Assembly (NCBI RefSeq): GCF_900105055.1
Contig: NZ_FNTA01000004.1
Location: 7,719,501-7,783,500 of the forward strand
Length of the DNA stretch: 64,000 nucleotides
Direction of reading: 5' to 3'
Origin: Amycolatopsis lurida
GTDB lineage: Bacteria; Actinomycetota; Actinomycetes; Mycobacteriales; Pseudonocardiaceae
The notes under the pieces are model-generated. The model made no database searches and was not told where the DNA came from. It worked only from the letters and a program-made list of their open reading frames with translations. Every line of letters starts with the position of its first letter. Position 1 is the first letter of the stretch. Position numbers and translations under genes: made by a program. Shown here piece after piece: positions 41,555 through 49,656 of the stretch.

Positions 41555-42756
41555 ACCGCGATGGCGGGGCCTTCGGCCGGGGCGGGTTCACGCCTATGGT
41601 CACTTTGCGGACGAACCTCAGCTCCGCCAACAGGCGTCAGTACCCTGGGATGGGGGATGGCCACCCCGGCCACGTCGCGCACGAGTGATTCGAAGCGGTT
41701 CACGCTGTGCTCCCAGTCGAACAGGCTCGCCCAAGTGATACCGGCCTTGCCCATTTCCGTCCGCCGTACCCGGTCGGCGAGCAGCCCTTCCACCTGCACG
41801 GTGAAATCGGCGAAATCGTCGGCCAGTAGGCCGGTCTTGCCCTCCACGATGGACTCGGCCACCCCGCCCGCCGCCCGGTAGGCCACCGACGGAACACCGT
41901 GCGCGGCGGCCTCCATGATGACGATTCCCCAGCCTTCCTTGACCGACGGGCAAAGGTGCAGCCAGGAGCGTTCCAGGATCTCGTGCTTCTCGGCTTCGTC
42001 CACCCAGCCGTGCAGCCGCACCCGGTCTTCGACGCCCCGGTCGCGGGCGTGCTTGCGCAAGACCTCTTCCCATGGGCCCTGGCCCACGATCTCCAGCTTC
42101 AGCGTCGGCCAGCGCCGGCTCAGTTCCGCGACGACGTCGATCGCGTGCTCGATCCGCTTGTGCGGCACCAGCCTGCTGACCGCGACCAGCGTCGGCTCGG
42201 TTTCGCGGACCGCCTTGCCACGCGGGGGAGTGTCCAAGCCGTTGGGGACCACGGTGATCCGTGAGCCTTCGATGCCGAGTCCGGCCAGTTCGCCCTTGGT
42301 GATCTCGGAAACCGTGGCGTAGCGGCAGTGCCGGAACAGCCACGGCGCCAGCCGCGACTCGATCCACCAGCCGACGCGGCCCAGTGTCTCGCCGAGCGCG
42401 CTGATCCACTGTTCCTTGTGGACGTGGTGCACCAGCACGAGAACCGGACAGGCCGCGACGAGCCTGGCGAAGAACGGCATCCCGTTCTGGACGTCGACGA
42501 CGAGGTCGGCGTGCGCCTTCCGGATCGCCCGCAGCGCGTGGAGATAGACACCGAACTTGTTGCCACGGCGGCGATAGCGGACACCGTCGCGCCATTCCCC
42601 GGCGTTCGCGCCCGGGTACGCGGCGCACTGGATTTCGACCCGGTATCCGGCTTTGGCGAGCCCCTCGGCCATCCGCTCGACGTACCGCTCGGAGCCGCCG
42701 CCCTCCGGATGCCCGGTGTCGCGCCAGTTGACGAGCAGCACACGTGGCCTTTCCAT
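41524..42756 (-). CDS. GT4-family glycosyltransferase (Rv0225-like)
   Basis: A 410-residue cytosolic GT-B enzyme, with GGGAGAA before the ATG. The N-terminal domain holds VLLVNWRDTGHPEGGGSERYVERMAEGLAKAG and the acceptor-side LVLVHHVHKEQW. The C-terminal donor domain holds VPNGLDTPP, LVAVSRLVPHKRIEHAIDV and the EX7E motif EGWGIVIMEAAAHG. It transfers a hexose or similar sugar from a nucleotide donor with retention. The last 40 residues (VLTPVGGAEVRPQSDHRRE onward) are low in complexity and run through the terminator hairpin; they may not be structural. It is divergent from the Rv0224c-like methyltransferase, as in mycobacteria. Confidence 0.87.
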   Translation of the reverse strand: MERPRVLLVNWRDTGHPEGGGSERYVERMAEGLAKAGYRVEIQCAAYPGANAGEWRDGVRYRRRGNKFGVYLHALRAIRKAHADLVVDVQNGMPFFARLVAACPVLVLVHHVHKEQWISALGETLGRVGWWIESRLAPWLFRHCRYATVSEITKGELAGLGIEGSRITVVPNGLDTPPRGKAVRETEPTLVAVSRLVPHKRIEHAIDVVAELSRRWPTLKLEIVGQGPWEEVLRKHARDRGVEDRVRLHGWVDEAEKHEILERSWLHLCPSVKEGWGIVIMEAAAHGVPSVAYRAAGGVAESIVEGKTGLLADDFADFTVQVEGLLADRVRRTEMGKAGITWASLFDWEHSVNRFESLVRDVAGVAIPHPRVLTPVGGAEVRPQSDHRREPAPAEGPAIAVAGRLHDLAT

Positions 42757-42790
42757 CGTGGTTCTCCCAACCTGTTAGCGACAATGCTAG

Positions 42791-42806
42791 GTTACCGGTG
42801 CGTACA
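42791..42806. promoter_or_regulatory. envelope-region 16-bp motif, copy 4
   Basis: GTTACCGGTGCGTACA lies between the divergent GT4 gene (start 42756) and methyltransferase gene (start 42842), about 35 bases from each. It is identical to 40174-40189. Confidence 0.5.
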
Positions 42807-42841
42807 CGGTAGAGGAATCATTCTCGGAAAGCGATGGTTCG

Positions 42842-43603
42842 ATGGTCGGTAATCGGTCGGTGACCCCAGAAACGATGCCTCATCGCGCCACTTTGCGCAG
42901 ATCGGTGACGTTGTTCCGGGCCTTTCTCACCGAACAGACGGATCCGGACGGTTTCTACTCGGTGCTCGCCGAAGACTCGGTCCGGCAAGTGGCGCAGCAC
43001 ACTCCGTTGAACGGCCGAACCATCGTCGACGTCGGTGGTGGGCCCGGCTATTTCTCCGACGCGTTCCGTGCCGCCGGAGCCACGTATCTCGGCATAGATC
43101 CCGACGTCGGAGAGCTGACGGCGCGGGGAGAGGCCGGTGAGAACATGGTCCGCGGCAGCGGCACGAAACTGCCGGTGCGCACCGCGTCCGTGGACGTCTG
43201 CTATTCGTCGAACGTCCTCGAGCATGTTTCCGAACCCGAGGTCATGCTCGCCGAGATGTGCCGGGTGGCCAAACCCGGCGGCACGATTTTCGCCTCGTTC
43301 ACGCCGTGGTATTCGCCGTGGGGCGGTCACGAGACGGCACCATGGCATTTCCTCGGCGGTCACTACGCCCGGCGCCGGTATCTCGAAAAGAACGGCAAGG
43401 AGCCGAAGAACAAATTCGGGGAGAGCCTTTTCGCCTTTTCGGCGGGCGCGGCCATCCGGTGGGGGAAGGCCGCGCCGTACGCCGATCTGCAGGAGGTCTA
43501 CCCGCGCTACCACCCCTCCTGGGCCCAGTGGATCGCGCACGTCCCCGGTATCCGGGAAGTCGCGTCGTGGAACCTCGTGATGGTGTTGCGCAAGCGTCAG
43601 TGA
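42842..43603 (+). CDS. SAM-dependent methyltransferase (Rv0224c-like)
   Basis: A 253-residue protein from ATG 42842; GTG 42860 is an alternative start. Motif I is TIVDVGGGPGYFSDAF, followed by LGIDPDVGELTARG, the post-I acidic loop SVDVCYSSNVLEHV and RVAKPGG. The overall text (HRATLRRSVTLFRAFL at the start; GGHETAPWHFLGGHYARRRY; FPRYHP-like VYPRYHPSWAQWI) closely parallels mycobacterial Rv0224c, a methyltransferase of unknown target. It probably methylates a glycolipid or glycan intermediate of the envelope. It overlaps the convergent DUF3068 gene by seven bases. Confidence 0.87.
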   Translation: MVGNRSVTPETMPHRATLRRSVTLFRAFLTEQTDPDGFYSVLAEDSVRQVAQHTPLNGRTIVDVGGGPGYFSDAFRAAGATYLGIDPDVGELTARGEAGENMVRGSGTKLPVRTASVDVCYSSNVLEHVSEPEVMLAEMCRVAKPGGTIFASFTPWYSPWGGHETAPWHFLGGHYARRRYLEKNGKEPKNKFGESLFAFSAGAAIRWGKAAPYADLQEVYPRYHPSWAQWIAHVPGIREVASWNLVMVLRKRQ

Positions 43604-44631
43604 CGCGAGGGGGCGGGGCGCCGCTTCACCAGCAGGAAGACCCCGAGCGCCAGGAAGGCCGCACCGCCGATCCCGAGCACGATCGGCCCCGTGCTCCCGA
43701 TGAAGTCCAGCTTGCCCTTGTTCTCGTCGACCTGCTTGACCATCGCGTCGACGGTCGCGTCGGTGAAGGCGAGCGTGCCGTCGAAGACGACGGTGGGCGT
43801 GGGATTCGCGGCCGACCGCAGTTCCTGGTGCGACCGCTGTTCCTGCTTGACCTGGATCCCCGTCACCGGCTCGATCCAGCTAGTGATGGTGCCCTGGTAG
43901 AACTGCCCCGCCTCGACGGAGTCGCCGGTGGCGCCGATGAGCGAGCCCGGCACCTTCTTCGTCGAGATCTTCGTGGCGGGGATCTCCTGGACGAACTTGT
44001 AGACCTCGACGCCCTTGATCTCCTCGACACCCTTGAACCGGGCCTGGACGGCGCGGCCGGTGTTGTCGTCGTAGACCTGGTAGTCCTTCTGTTCGGTGCC
44101 GAAGGGGAACTTGAAGTTCAGGCCGGGCTGCGGCTTGTACTCTTGGACCTCCTCGGGCTTCTCGCCCTCTTTTTCGGGCTTCTCCTTGAGTTTGGTGACG
44201 AAGCTGCTGTTGGCCGAGCACTTCGCCTCCTGGTCGCCGCCCGGCGGGACGTAGCCCTCCGCGGTGCGGCGGTCGAAGCAGACCTGGCGTTTGCTCGCGC
44301 TGACCACGGTCTGATCACGGGTGTCGACCACCGAGACGGCCATCAGCCATACGGCGACGTCCGTGCCCTCCCGCATCTCCGGTGGCGAGAAGTTCGCCAC
44401 CACGCGGGCGGTCGCCTTCAGCTTGGCGTTGTCACGGATCTCCGTGACGGTCTTGCCGCCTTCGGTCTTCACCGCGAGCACCTTGGACGCCGTGCCTTCG
44501 AGGACGGACGTCGATTCCTGGTTCAGTGGCACCTTGGCGAGTTCGGGCTTCACGTAGGTCGGCAGCAACACCGCGCCGGCGACGGCGAACACCCCTAGTG
44601 CCAAGAAGATCAGGCTCAACGCTCGACGCAA
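43597..44631 (-). CDS. DUF3068 protein (PorA-family-like, Rv0227c-like)
   Basis: A 344-residue protein. An N-terminal signal-anchor (ALSLIFLALGVFAVAGAVLLPTYV, about 4-27) and a C-terminal helix (GPIVLGIGGAAFLALGVFLLV, near 315-335) flank a 280-residue extracytoplasmic domain with VCFDRRTAEGYVPPGGDQ, YKPQPGLNFKFPFGTEQKDYQVYDD and SWIEPVTGIQVKQEQRSHQEL. These segments define the DUF3068 family, annotated in mycolata as PorA-like. Its function is not established; the bitopic layout suggests a structural or assembly factor. The tail RRPAPSRH is cytosolic. The 44653 motif lies 22 bases before the start. Confidence 0.85.
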   Translation of the reverse strand: MRRALSLIFLALGVFAVAGAVLLPTYVKPELAKVPLNQESTSVLEGTASKVLAVKTEGGKTVTEIRDNAKLKATARVVANFSPPEMREGTDVAVWLMAVSVVDTRDQTVVSASKRQVCFDRRTAEGYVPPGGDQEAKCSANSSFVTKLKEKPEKEGEKPEEVQEYKPQPGLNFKFPFGTEQKDYQVYDDNTGRAVQARFKGVEEIKGVEVYKFVQEIPATKISTKKVPGSLIGATGDSVEAGQFYQGTITSWIEPVTGIQVKQEQRSHQELRSAANPTPTVVFDGTLAFTDATVDAMVKQVDENKGKLDFIGSTGPIVLGIGGAAFLALGVFLLVKRRPAPSRH

Positions 44632-44652
44632 CGGTCCTCCTGGTCAGTACAC

Positions 44653-44668
44653 ATTACCCATCGGTAAT
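44653..44668. promoter_or_regulatory. envelope-region 16-bp motif, copy 5
   Basis: ATTACCCATCGGTAAT has perfect ATTACC/GGTAAT arms. It lies 22 bases before the DUF3068 start. Confidence 0.5.
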
Positions 44669-44710
44669 CAGTCGCCAGATACTGGCTCCTCGGCAGGGCA
44701 GCGTCAAAGG

Positions 44711-44727
44711 TGTGACCGACGGTCACA
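44711..44727. promoter_or_regulatory. 17-bp perfect palindrome
   Basis: TGTGACCGACGGTCACA is a perfect inverted repeat around one central base. The TGTGA/TCACA ends recall CRP-type sites but the spacing is seven rather than six. It lies between the DUF3068 gene and the divergent small gene at 44857. Confidence 0.4.
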
Positions 44728-44790
44728 GGCACCACGTGCGACCGGAAGGCGGTACGCGTGCCGCCATTCGGCCCAGGCAGCCAAACATGT

Positions 44791-44806
44791 TTGTTCCCGG
44801 GAACAA
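44791..44806. promoter_or_regulatory. 16-bp perfect palindrome upstream of the 44857 gene
   Basis: TTGTTCCCGGGAACAA is fully self-complementary and ends 50 bases before the GTG at 44857. Its form suits a dimeric repressor; the cognate protein is unknown. Confidence 0.4.
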
Positions 44807-44856
44807 CGTGAGCGGGACCACCATCGGACGACTTCCGGTGCGTGGAAAGGAACTTT

Positions 44857-45240
44857 GTGCCGCAGGACCCGAACGATCCCCGCGCGCTGGACATCGGCGC
44901 GTACTCGGATTCGATCACCGACGTCGAGCTCCGCGACGCCGTCGCCGACGTCGCCGCGCTGCTTTCGTCGCACGGCAACGTGATCCGTGATCTCGACGCC
45001 AGGAGATCACGGTGGCGCCCCGGACGGCGGTCCCCGCATCCCGACATCGTCCTGTCTGCGGCCGGAAGACGTCCACAGTGGACGAGATCCGCGAACCCCG
45101 AGGTGACCCTGCCGGTCGCCACGACCGCGCGTGGCCGGACCCTCGCGGTGCGGCTCACCGCGCGTCCCGGTCTCGGGCACACGCTGCTGGACCTCGCGAG
45201 GATCATCGACGCCGACATGGCGCCGGAACGGAAAAGTTAG
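44857..45240 (+). CDS. small hypothetical protein
   Basis: A 127-residue cytosolic protein from GTG 44857 (VPQDPNDPRALDIGAYSDS), with AAAGGA upstream. The N-terminal part is acidic (SITDVELRDAVADVAALLSSHG), the middle basic (DARRSRWRPGRRSPHP), and the C-terminal part strand- and helix-like (VTLPVATTARGRTLAVRLTARPGLGHTLLDLARIIDADM). No known domain was recognised. The gene ends overlapping the stop of the convergent PucR regulator by four bases. Two palindromes upstream suggest that it is regulated. Confidence 0.6.
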   Translation: MPQDPNDPRALDIGAYSDSITDVELRDAVADVAALLSSHGNVIRDLDARRSRWRPGRRSPHPDIVLSAAGRRPQWTRSANPEVTLPVATTARGRTLAVRLTARPGLGHTLLDLARIIDADMAPERKS

Positions 45241-46412
45241 GCGTCGTCCGCCAGCCGGACCGCCTCCAGCGCGACATAGAGCTCGCCGACGTCGACCGGG
45301 TCGGACAGGTCGCGTCTGGTCAGTTCCTGGACGCGGCGCAGCCGGTACCGGACCGTGTTCGGGTGGACGATCAGACGGTCCGCGGCCTCCTTGGCCGAGC
45401 CGTGTCCGGCGAACCACGCGACCAGCGTGTCGAGCAGGACCTGCCGCTCCGGCTTGGGCAGCACCATGAGCCCGGCCAGTACCGAGCGCAGGACGTCCCG
45501 CGACGTCTCCGGCGCGCTCGCGACCAGTGTGGTGACCGGGGAGTCGCCGAAGACGGCGACCCCGGCGGCGCCGGTGGTCAGCGAGCGGCGGGCGATCCGG
45601 GCCCGGTGGACCGCGTCCGGTACTTCGAGGAACCCGTTGAACGGTCTGCTCATGCCCACCGCCAGCGGCAGAGTGCCCAGCACGTCGCGCAGGCGCCGGA
45701 CGTCCTCGACGCGGTCGATCACGACGAGGCCGACCTCGGCGCCGGGCCGCCAGGCCGACTTCCAGCGCCGGGCTCGCAGCAGGGCTTCGACGCCGGGCCG
45801 TTCATCCGGCTCGATGGGTTCGGTCACGACGGCGACGAAGGTGCCCGCAGTCGGAAGGTCGAGTTCTTTGGCGGCGTTCTCCAGCTCGGCCTGGGTGGCG
45901 AACCGGCCGTGCAGCAGACCGTCCAGCAGGGCGAGCTTCTCGTGGGAGAGTTCGGCGGCGACCTCGCTGTACGCGGTGGTCAGCGCGTCGGAGTAGAGGT
46001 CGATGGTCTTCCACACGTTGGAGTTGATCTCGACCGTGCGGGCGGGATTGATGAAGCCGGGGCCCGCCAGCTCCAGCAGACGCTCGTAGACGAAGATCCC
46101 GCCGATGCGGAACGCGCGGAGCACGGACGGCAGCGGGATACCCCGCCTGGCCTGGGCCAGCCCGGTCTTGCGGGCCGCGTCGAGTGGTAGCCCCCGTCCC
46201 TCGACGAGCGCGGTCAGCGCACGTTCGAGATTGGCCCGGCAGACCTTGCGCAACTCGTCCGGCGCGGTGCTGTCCACCTGGTGGTAGAACTCGTCCTCGT
46301 CGCTGAGGAGCTGTGCCAGACGGTCACTGAACTCGGGCAGCCGGGTGAGCATCGCCTGCATGAGCACACGCTGCTCCCGGGGTGCGGGAGTAGCGAGAGC
46401 TTCGGTGCCCAT
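45237..46412 (-). CDS. PucR-family transcriptional regulator
   Basis: A 391-residue protein. The N-terminal half is helical (LPEFSDRLAQLLSDEDEFY, a RsbR-N-like sensor with GLPLDAARKTGLAQARRGIPLPSVLRAFRIGG). A GGDEF-like regulatory core follows (GTFVAVVTEPI, GLVVIDRVEDVRRLRDVLG, LAVGMSRPFNG). The C-terminal PucR helix-turn-helix is clear: LLDTLVAWFAGHGSAKEAADRLIVHPNTVRYRLRRVQELT. Proteins of this type often control purine, amino-acid or polyamine use, but no such pathway is adjacent. It converges on the small gene at 44857. The 60 bases between it and the MarR gene show nothing further. Confidence 0.87.
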   Translation of the reverse strand: MGTEALATPAPREQRVLMQAMLTRLPEFSDRLAQLLSDEDEFYHQVDSTAPDELRKVCRANLERALTALVEGRGLPLDAARKTGLAQARRGIPLPSVLRAFRIGGIFVYERLLELAGPGFINPARTVEINSNVWKTIDLYSDALTTAYSEVAAELSHEKLALLDGLLHGRFATQAELENAAKELDLPTAGTFVAVVTEPIEPDERPGVEALLRARRWKSAWRPGAEVGLVVIDRVEDVRRLRDVLGTLPLAVGMSRPFNGFLEVPDAVHRARIARRSLTTGAAGVAVFGDSPVTTLVASAPETSRDVLRSVLAGLMVLPKPERQVLLDTLVAWFAGHGSAKEAADRLIVHPNTVRYRLRRVQELTRRDLSDPVDVGELYVALEAVRLADDA

Positions 46413-46472
46413 CCGTCAACTCTAACCCGCATCCGTGGCCGCTTTTTATCACGATGCGACGAAAGGGCGGTT

Positions 46473-46910
46473 TCAGGAGCTGAGCGCGGTTGACAACCTG
46501 CGGAGCGTGTCCCGGGCCTGCCGCAGCTCATCGGGGGTGACACCGCTGTCGTCGAGCACGTCGCGACGCCGGGATTCACTCACGTCCCACAGCCGCTCCA
46601 GCAGTCGTGAACCCTCGGGCGTGATGGCGTACAGGGGCGAGCGGCGATGGGCGGGATTCGGCTCCGCGCGAAGCTGGCCCGCCTCGGTGAGGTCGTCCGC
46701 GACGCGTTGCACGGCCTGGCGGACCTGGCCGAGCCGTCGCGCGATGGCGGGGACGGCGAGCGGTTCTTCGGACACCGTGCTGAGCACGTGCCAGCGGGCG
46801 ACGGTCGTGCCCTGCCCGGCGGCCTCCCGCTCGCTGATCCGGCGGCTCAGTCCCGCCAATTCGTAGACGTCGGCGATCAGCAGCCGGTAGTCGCGGACGA
46901 GGTCGGTCAT
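46473..46910 (-). CDS. MarR-family transcriptional regulator
   Basis: A 145-residue protein starting MTDLVRDYRLLIADVYELAG; an upstream in-frame start would lie within the operator. The winged helix is visible at TTVARWHVLSTVSEEPLAVPAIARRLGQVRQAVQRVADDLTEAGQLR, followed by the beta-hairpin NPAHRRSPLYAITPEGSRLL. Flanking helices would form the dimer interface. The start codon directly abuts a perfect palindrome (46911-46932), so autorepression and control of the divergent gene at 46949 are very likely. The inducer is unknown. Confidence 0.9.
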   Translation of the reverse strand: MTDLVRDYRLLIADVYELAGLSRRISEREAAGQGTTVARWHVLSTVSEEPLAVPAIARRLGQVRQAVQRVADDLTEAGQLRAEPNPAHRRSPLYAITPEGSRLLERLWDVSESRRRDVLDDSGVTPDELRQARDTLRRLSTALSS

Positions 46911-46932
46911 ATTTGACAGCATACTGTCAAAT
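46911..46932. promoter_or_regulatory. MarR operator palindrome
   Basis: Perfect 9-bp arms ATTTGACAG (46911-46919) and CTGTCAAAT (46924-46932) flank CATA. The site touches the MarR start codon and ends 16 bases before the divergent ATG at 46949. Confidence 0.75.
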
Positions 46933-46948
46933 AGTCATCCTGGCCCGT

Positions 46949-47470
46949 ATGGACGTCACGGAACGGCTCGCCGCTGTCTTCACCGCACCGGGGCCGCGCC
47001 CCGAACTCGCCGGACGGCTGGGCGTGTTCGAGCCGCTGATCGGCAGCTGGGATCTCGTGGTGCACAACTACGCCGAGGACGGGACCGTCCGGACCGTCGA
47101 CGGGGAATGGCATTTCGGCTGGGCGCTCGACGGCCGCGCGCTGGCCGACGTGTGGATCAGCCCCGCCCGGACGAGCAGGGGCGGCGGGGTGGACGGGGAG
47201 TGGGGAATGAGCCTGCGCTTCTACGACGAGAAGATCGGCGCGTTCCGGTCGACCTGGCTCGGCCCCGGCAATGGCTGGGTGATCCCGTTCCTCGGCAAGC
47301 GGACAAAGGACGGCTTCGAGATCGAGGCCGACACCGGGGGTGTCCGGCGCCGGTGGATCTTCTCCGAGCTGACCCGCGAGAGTTTCTCCTGGCGGGCGGA
47401 GGAAACGCTGCCGGACGAGGACCCCTTCGTCCGGCAGCGTTTCGAGGCCACTCGCGCGGTCAGTGGTTGA
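46949..47470 (+). CDS. hypothetical protein divergent from MarR (DUF1579-like barrel)
   Basis: A 173-residue soluble protein from ATG 46949 (MDVTERLAAVFTAPGP); no strong ribosome binding site, so it may be leaderless. Alternating strands dominate: LGVFEPLIGSWDLVVHNYAEDG, GEWHFGWALDGRALADVWI, MSLRFYDEKIGAFRSTWLGPGNG, FEIEADTGGVRRRWIFSEL and ESFSWRAEETLP. The layout resembles DUF1579/lipocalin-like barrels that bind small hydrophobic ligands. It is probably the target of the adjacent MarR regulator and may handle its effector. It overlaps the convergent secreted-protein gene by 11 bases. Confidence 0.7.
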   Translation: MDVTERLAAVFTAPGPRPELAGRLGVFEPLIGSWDLVVHNYAEDGTVRTVDGEWHFGWALDGRALADVWISPARTSRGGGVDGEWGMSLRFYDEKIGAFRSTWLGPGNGWVIPFLGKRTKDGFEIEADTGGVRRRWIFSELTRESFSWRAEETLPDEDPFVRQRFEATRAVSG

Positions 47471-48230
47471 TCTTGAACCACGGCTGCGACCAGCCGAGAT
47501 AGGTGTAGCCCCACGCGTTCTTGATCTCCGCGATCGTGGTCTCGGTGAAGCTGCCGGGGCCGTGGATGTCGTTCGACAGGAACTTGCCGCCGCCGATGGA
47601 GAACATCGCGTGCCCGGTACCGCCGTTGCTGAAGAAGGCGAGCCCGCCCGCGGGGACCTGGGTGTCACCGGGGTGTTTGAACGAACCGGGGATCTGGGTC
47701 CAGTGGACGTAGGCCGTTTCCGAGCCGCTCGCGTTCCAGCCGTAGGCCCACGCGTTGATCCGGTCGCACCAGCGGTAGTAGTCGGGGTCGTTGTGGGTGT
47801 GCACGTGCGCCTTCGCCCACGCGATGGCTTCGGCGCAGGTCCGCGGGTTGCCCGTACCGGCGGTGGAACAGGAGAGGGTGCTGCCGGCGCAGTCCGGGGC
47901 GACCCGGCCGTCCGAACCGGTGTAGACGTAGGCGTCGCTGATGTAGCCGCCCTTGGACGGCACGTAGTCCCAGATGTCGGTGGTGCCGTACTTCCCGGTC
48001 ACCGTCGAGCCGTTCGTCTGGCAGTCGATCGTGACGGCGGTGCCGCTCGCGACGGTGCCGACCGAACTCGCGCTGGTGCTCGGGCTCGACCGCACGGTCA
48101 CCGCCGTCCCCGAGTCGGTGTTCACCGTGCCCGTCGCCGCGAGCGCCTCACCCGCGCCGCCGAGCATGATCGCCCCGGCCAGGGCGATCGTGCCCATCGC
48201 GCCTCTGGCGATCCTCGATCGGATCTTCAT
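47460..48230 (-). CDS. secreted SH3-domain protein with CHAP/NlpC-like C-terminal domain
   Basis: A 256-residue protein; ATG 48230 follows GGAGGA. The Sec signal is MKIRSRIARGAMGTIALAGA with cleavage near ALA-ATG (about 31). A bacterial SH3 domain follows (TAVTVRSSPSTSASSVGTVASGTAVTIDC, IWDYVPSKGGYISDAYVYTG). The C-terminal 120 residues contain CDRINAWAYGW, HPGDTQVPAGGLAFFSN and TGHAMFSIGGGKFLSNDI, the Cys-His order expected of a cysteine peptidase/amidase fold. It is probably a cell-wall binding or hydrolysing enzyme. Catalysis is not certain because the third catalytic residue is not clear. It lies 96 bases from the ECF sigma gene upstream. Confidence 0.8.
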   Translation of the reverse strand: MKIRSRIARGAMGTIALAGAIMLGGAGEALAATGTVNTDSGTAVTVRSSPSTSASSVGTVASGTAVTIDCQTNGSTVTGKYGTTDIWDYVPSKGGYISDAYVYTGSDGRVAPDCAGSTLSCSTAGTGNPRTCAEAIAWAKAHVHTHNDPDYYRWCDRINAWAYGWNASGSETAYVHWTQIPGSFKHPGDTQVPAGGLAFFSNGGTGHAMFSIGGGKFLSNDIHGPGSFTETTIAEIKNAWGYTYLGWSQPWFKINH

Positions 48231-48325
48231 CTCTGTCCTCCAGTGGGTTCCCCGAATAGGGGGACAGGATGGTGGATCCCCGTACAAGGCGCGTACAAGA
48301 AGACGATCGTCCGAAGTGGACGGTT

Positions 48326-49015
48326 CTATACCGGGACCAGCTCCGGTTCGGCGACTGGTCCGATGATCGGGACATCGCTCGCGTACCGGGCGTTCCGCTC
48401 GGTGAGGAGCGTCCGAAGTCGCGCCAGCGCGCGGAACTGGGCCGCGCGGACCGCTCCCGCGCTCGGCAGGCCGAGCCGTTCGGCGGTCTCCTCGGCCGAA
48501 AGCCCGAACACGAACCGGAGCGCGAGCACCTGCCGGTGCGGCATCGGCACTTTTGCCAGCAGGACGCCTGCCTGCAGCCGGTGTTCCAGGCGTTCGATCT
48601 CGTCCGGGTCGCGGCGGGCCCAGAGCGGCAGCCCGTCGCCGATCTCCGGGACGGAGGTGACCGGTTCGCGGGAGCGGCGCCGATGCAGATCGGCCACCTT
48701 GTGCCCGGCGATCCCGAGGACGAAGGCGAGGAACCGGTCCGGGCGGTACCGGTAGCGGGGCAAGGCGATCAGGACCGCCTGCAGCACCTCCTGCGCGCAG
48801 TCCTGTGCGTCGCAAGCACCCGTTCCGCCGCTCCCGAGCCTGCTCGCGCAGTAGCGGAACACGTGCGGGGAAAGGAAACGGCTCAACTCGCGGATCGCGT
48901 CCGGATCACCGGCCACGGCCGCCCGGACCACTCGGCTGTCCGGGTTGGGCAGCCGTCCCGCCGTCGCCGCGGCACGGGAATCCGCGGGGACCGTCGATGG
49001 CGCTACCTCGTCCAA
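48326..49015 (-). CDS. ECF RNA polymerase sigma factor (possibly ShbA-like)
   Basis: A 229-residue protein from TTG 49015 (LDEVAPSTVP), with AGGAG upstream. Region 2 spans LSRFLSPHVFRYCASRLGS, ACDAQDCAQEVLQAVLIALPRYRYRPDRFLAFVLGIAGHKVADLHRRRSRE. Region 4 spans MPHRQVLALRFVFGLSAEETAERLGLPSAGAVRAAQFRALARLR. The unstructured tails of about 35 and 20 residues are longer than in the smallest ECF factors. Its wording resembles ShbA, the ECF factor for the principal sigma gene in streptomycetes, but this is not certain. No anti-sigma gene is adjacent. Confidence 0.87.
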   Translation of the reverse strand: MDEVAPSTVPADSRAAATAGRLPNPDSRVVRAAVAGDPDAIRELSRFLSPHVFRYCASRLGSGGTGACDAQDCAQEVLQAVLIALPRYRYRPDRFLAFVLGIAGHKVADLHRRRSREPVTSVPEIGDGLPLWARRDPDEIERLEHRLQAGVLLAKVPMPHRQVLALRFVFGLSAEETAERLGLPSAGAVRAAQFRALARLRTLLTERNARYASDVPIIGPVAEPELVPV

Positions 49016-49152
49016 GTCTGCACTCCTGGTTCAGGGGAACTGGTCACCAAGGTGCGCCCGTCATCAGGGGCCGGGACTTCGTGCGCGGTTGTCCAGCTTG
49101 CCGTTACCCGCTGGGGATGTCCACACGACGGGCCGGAAGTCATCCGAACCGC

Positions 49153-49656
49153 TCAATGTCTACTGTGGACACCGGCGGAAGCGACCTTGAAGCAGGACAG
49201 CACCGGGGGATAGGCGGTGGTGTCGGTGCTGAGGAGATCCGACGTCCAGACCAGGCAGTGCGCGAGAACCCGGATCCGCTGGTCGAGATCGGCGTTCTCG
49301 CAGGCCTCGCCGATCTGATCGGCGCAGGTGTCCCGGTCGTCGCGGACGCTGGCGGCGATGGCGCGGACGATCGCGGCCACGCCGGGATCGAGCCGGTCCG
49401 GCCGCACCGTCCTGCCCGCGTGATCCCGCAGGCGCAGGGTGAACGGTTCACCTATCCGCAGCGATCGGCGACGATCCTTGGCGGCCAAGGAGAACGTGTC
49501 GACCAGTCGTCCGACGACGTCGCCGAGCGCCGGTGCCCGCCGGGTGGACGAAGCGGTGGACACCAGCGCGGTGGCGAGCTGGTCGGCTTCACCCGATCTG
49601 GTGAGTGACAAGAGATCGCGGGCGACGGTGTGCGCGCGTTTGGCAGTGGGTGTCAT
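49153..49656 (-). CDS. hypothetical protein upstream of the sigma gene
   Basis: A 167-residue soluble protein, predicted mostly helical: TAKRAHTVARDLLSLTRSGEADQLATALVSTAS, LGDVVGRLVDTFSLAAKDRRRSLRIGEP, VAAIVRAIAASVRDDRDTCADQIGEACENADLDQRIRVLAHCLVW. Three Cys residues sit in the last 60 residues. No family was recognised. It is on the same strand as the ECF sigma gene, with a 137-base gap, so a regulatory partnership is possible but not shown. Confidence 0.55.
   Translation of the reverse strand: MTPTAKRAHTVARDLLSLTRSGEADQLATALVSTASSTRRAPALGDVVGRLVDTFSLAAKDRRRSLRIGEPFTLRLRDHAGRTVRPDRLDPGVAAIVRAIAASVRDDRDTCADQIGEACENADLDQRIRVLAHCLVWTSDLLSTDTTAYPPVLSCFKVASAGVHSRH

Noticed and set aside
44711..44727. 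TGTGA-N7-TCACA as a CRP/GlxR site
   Set aside because: CRP-type sites have six central bases, not seven; kept only as an unassigned palindrome.
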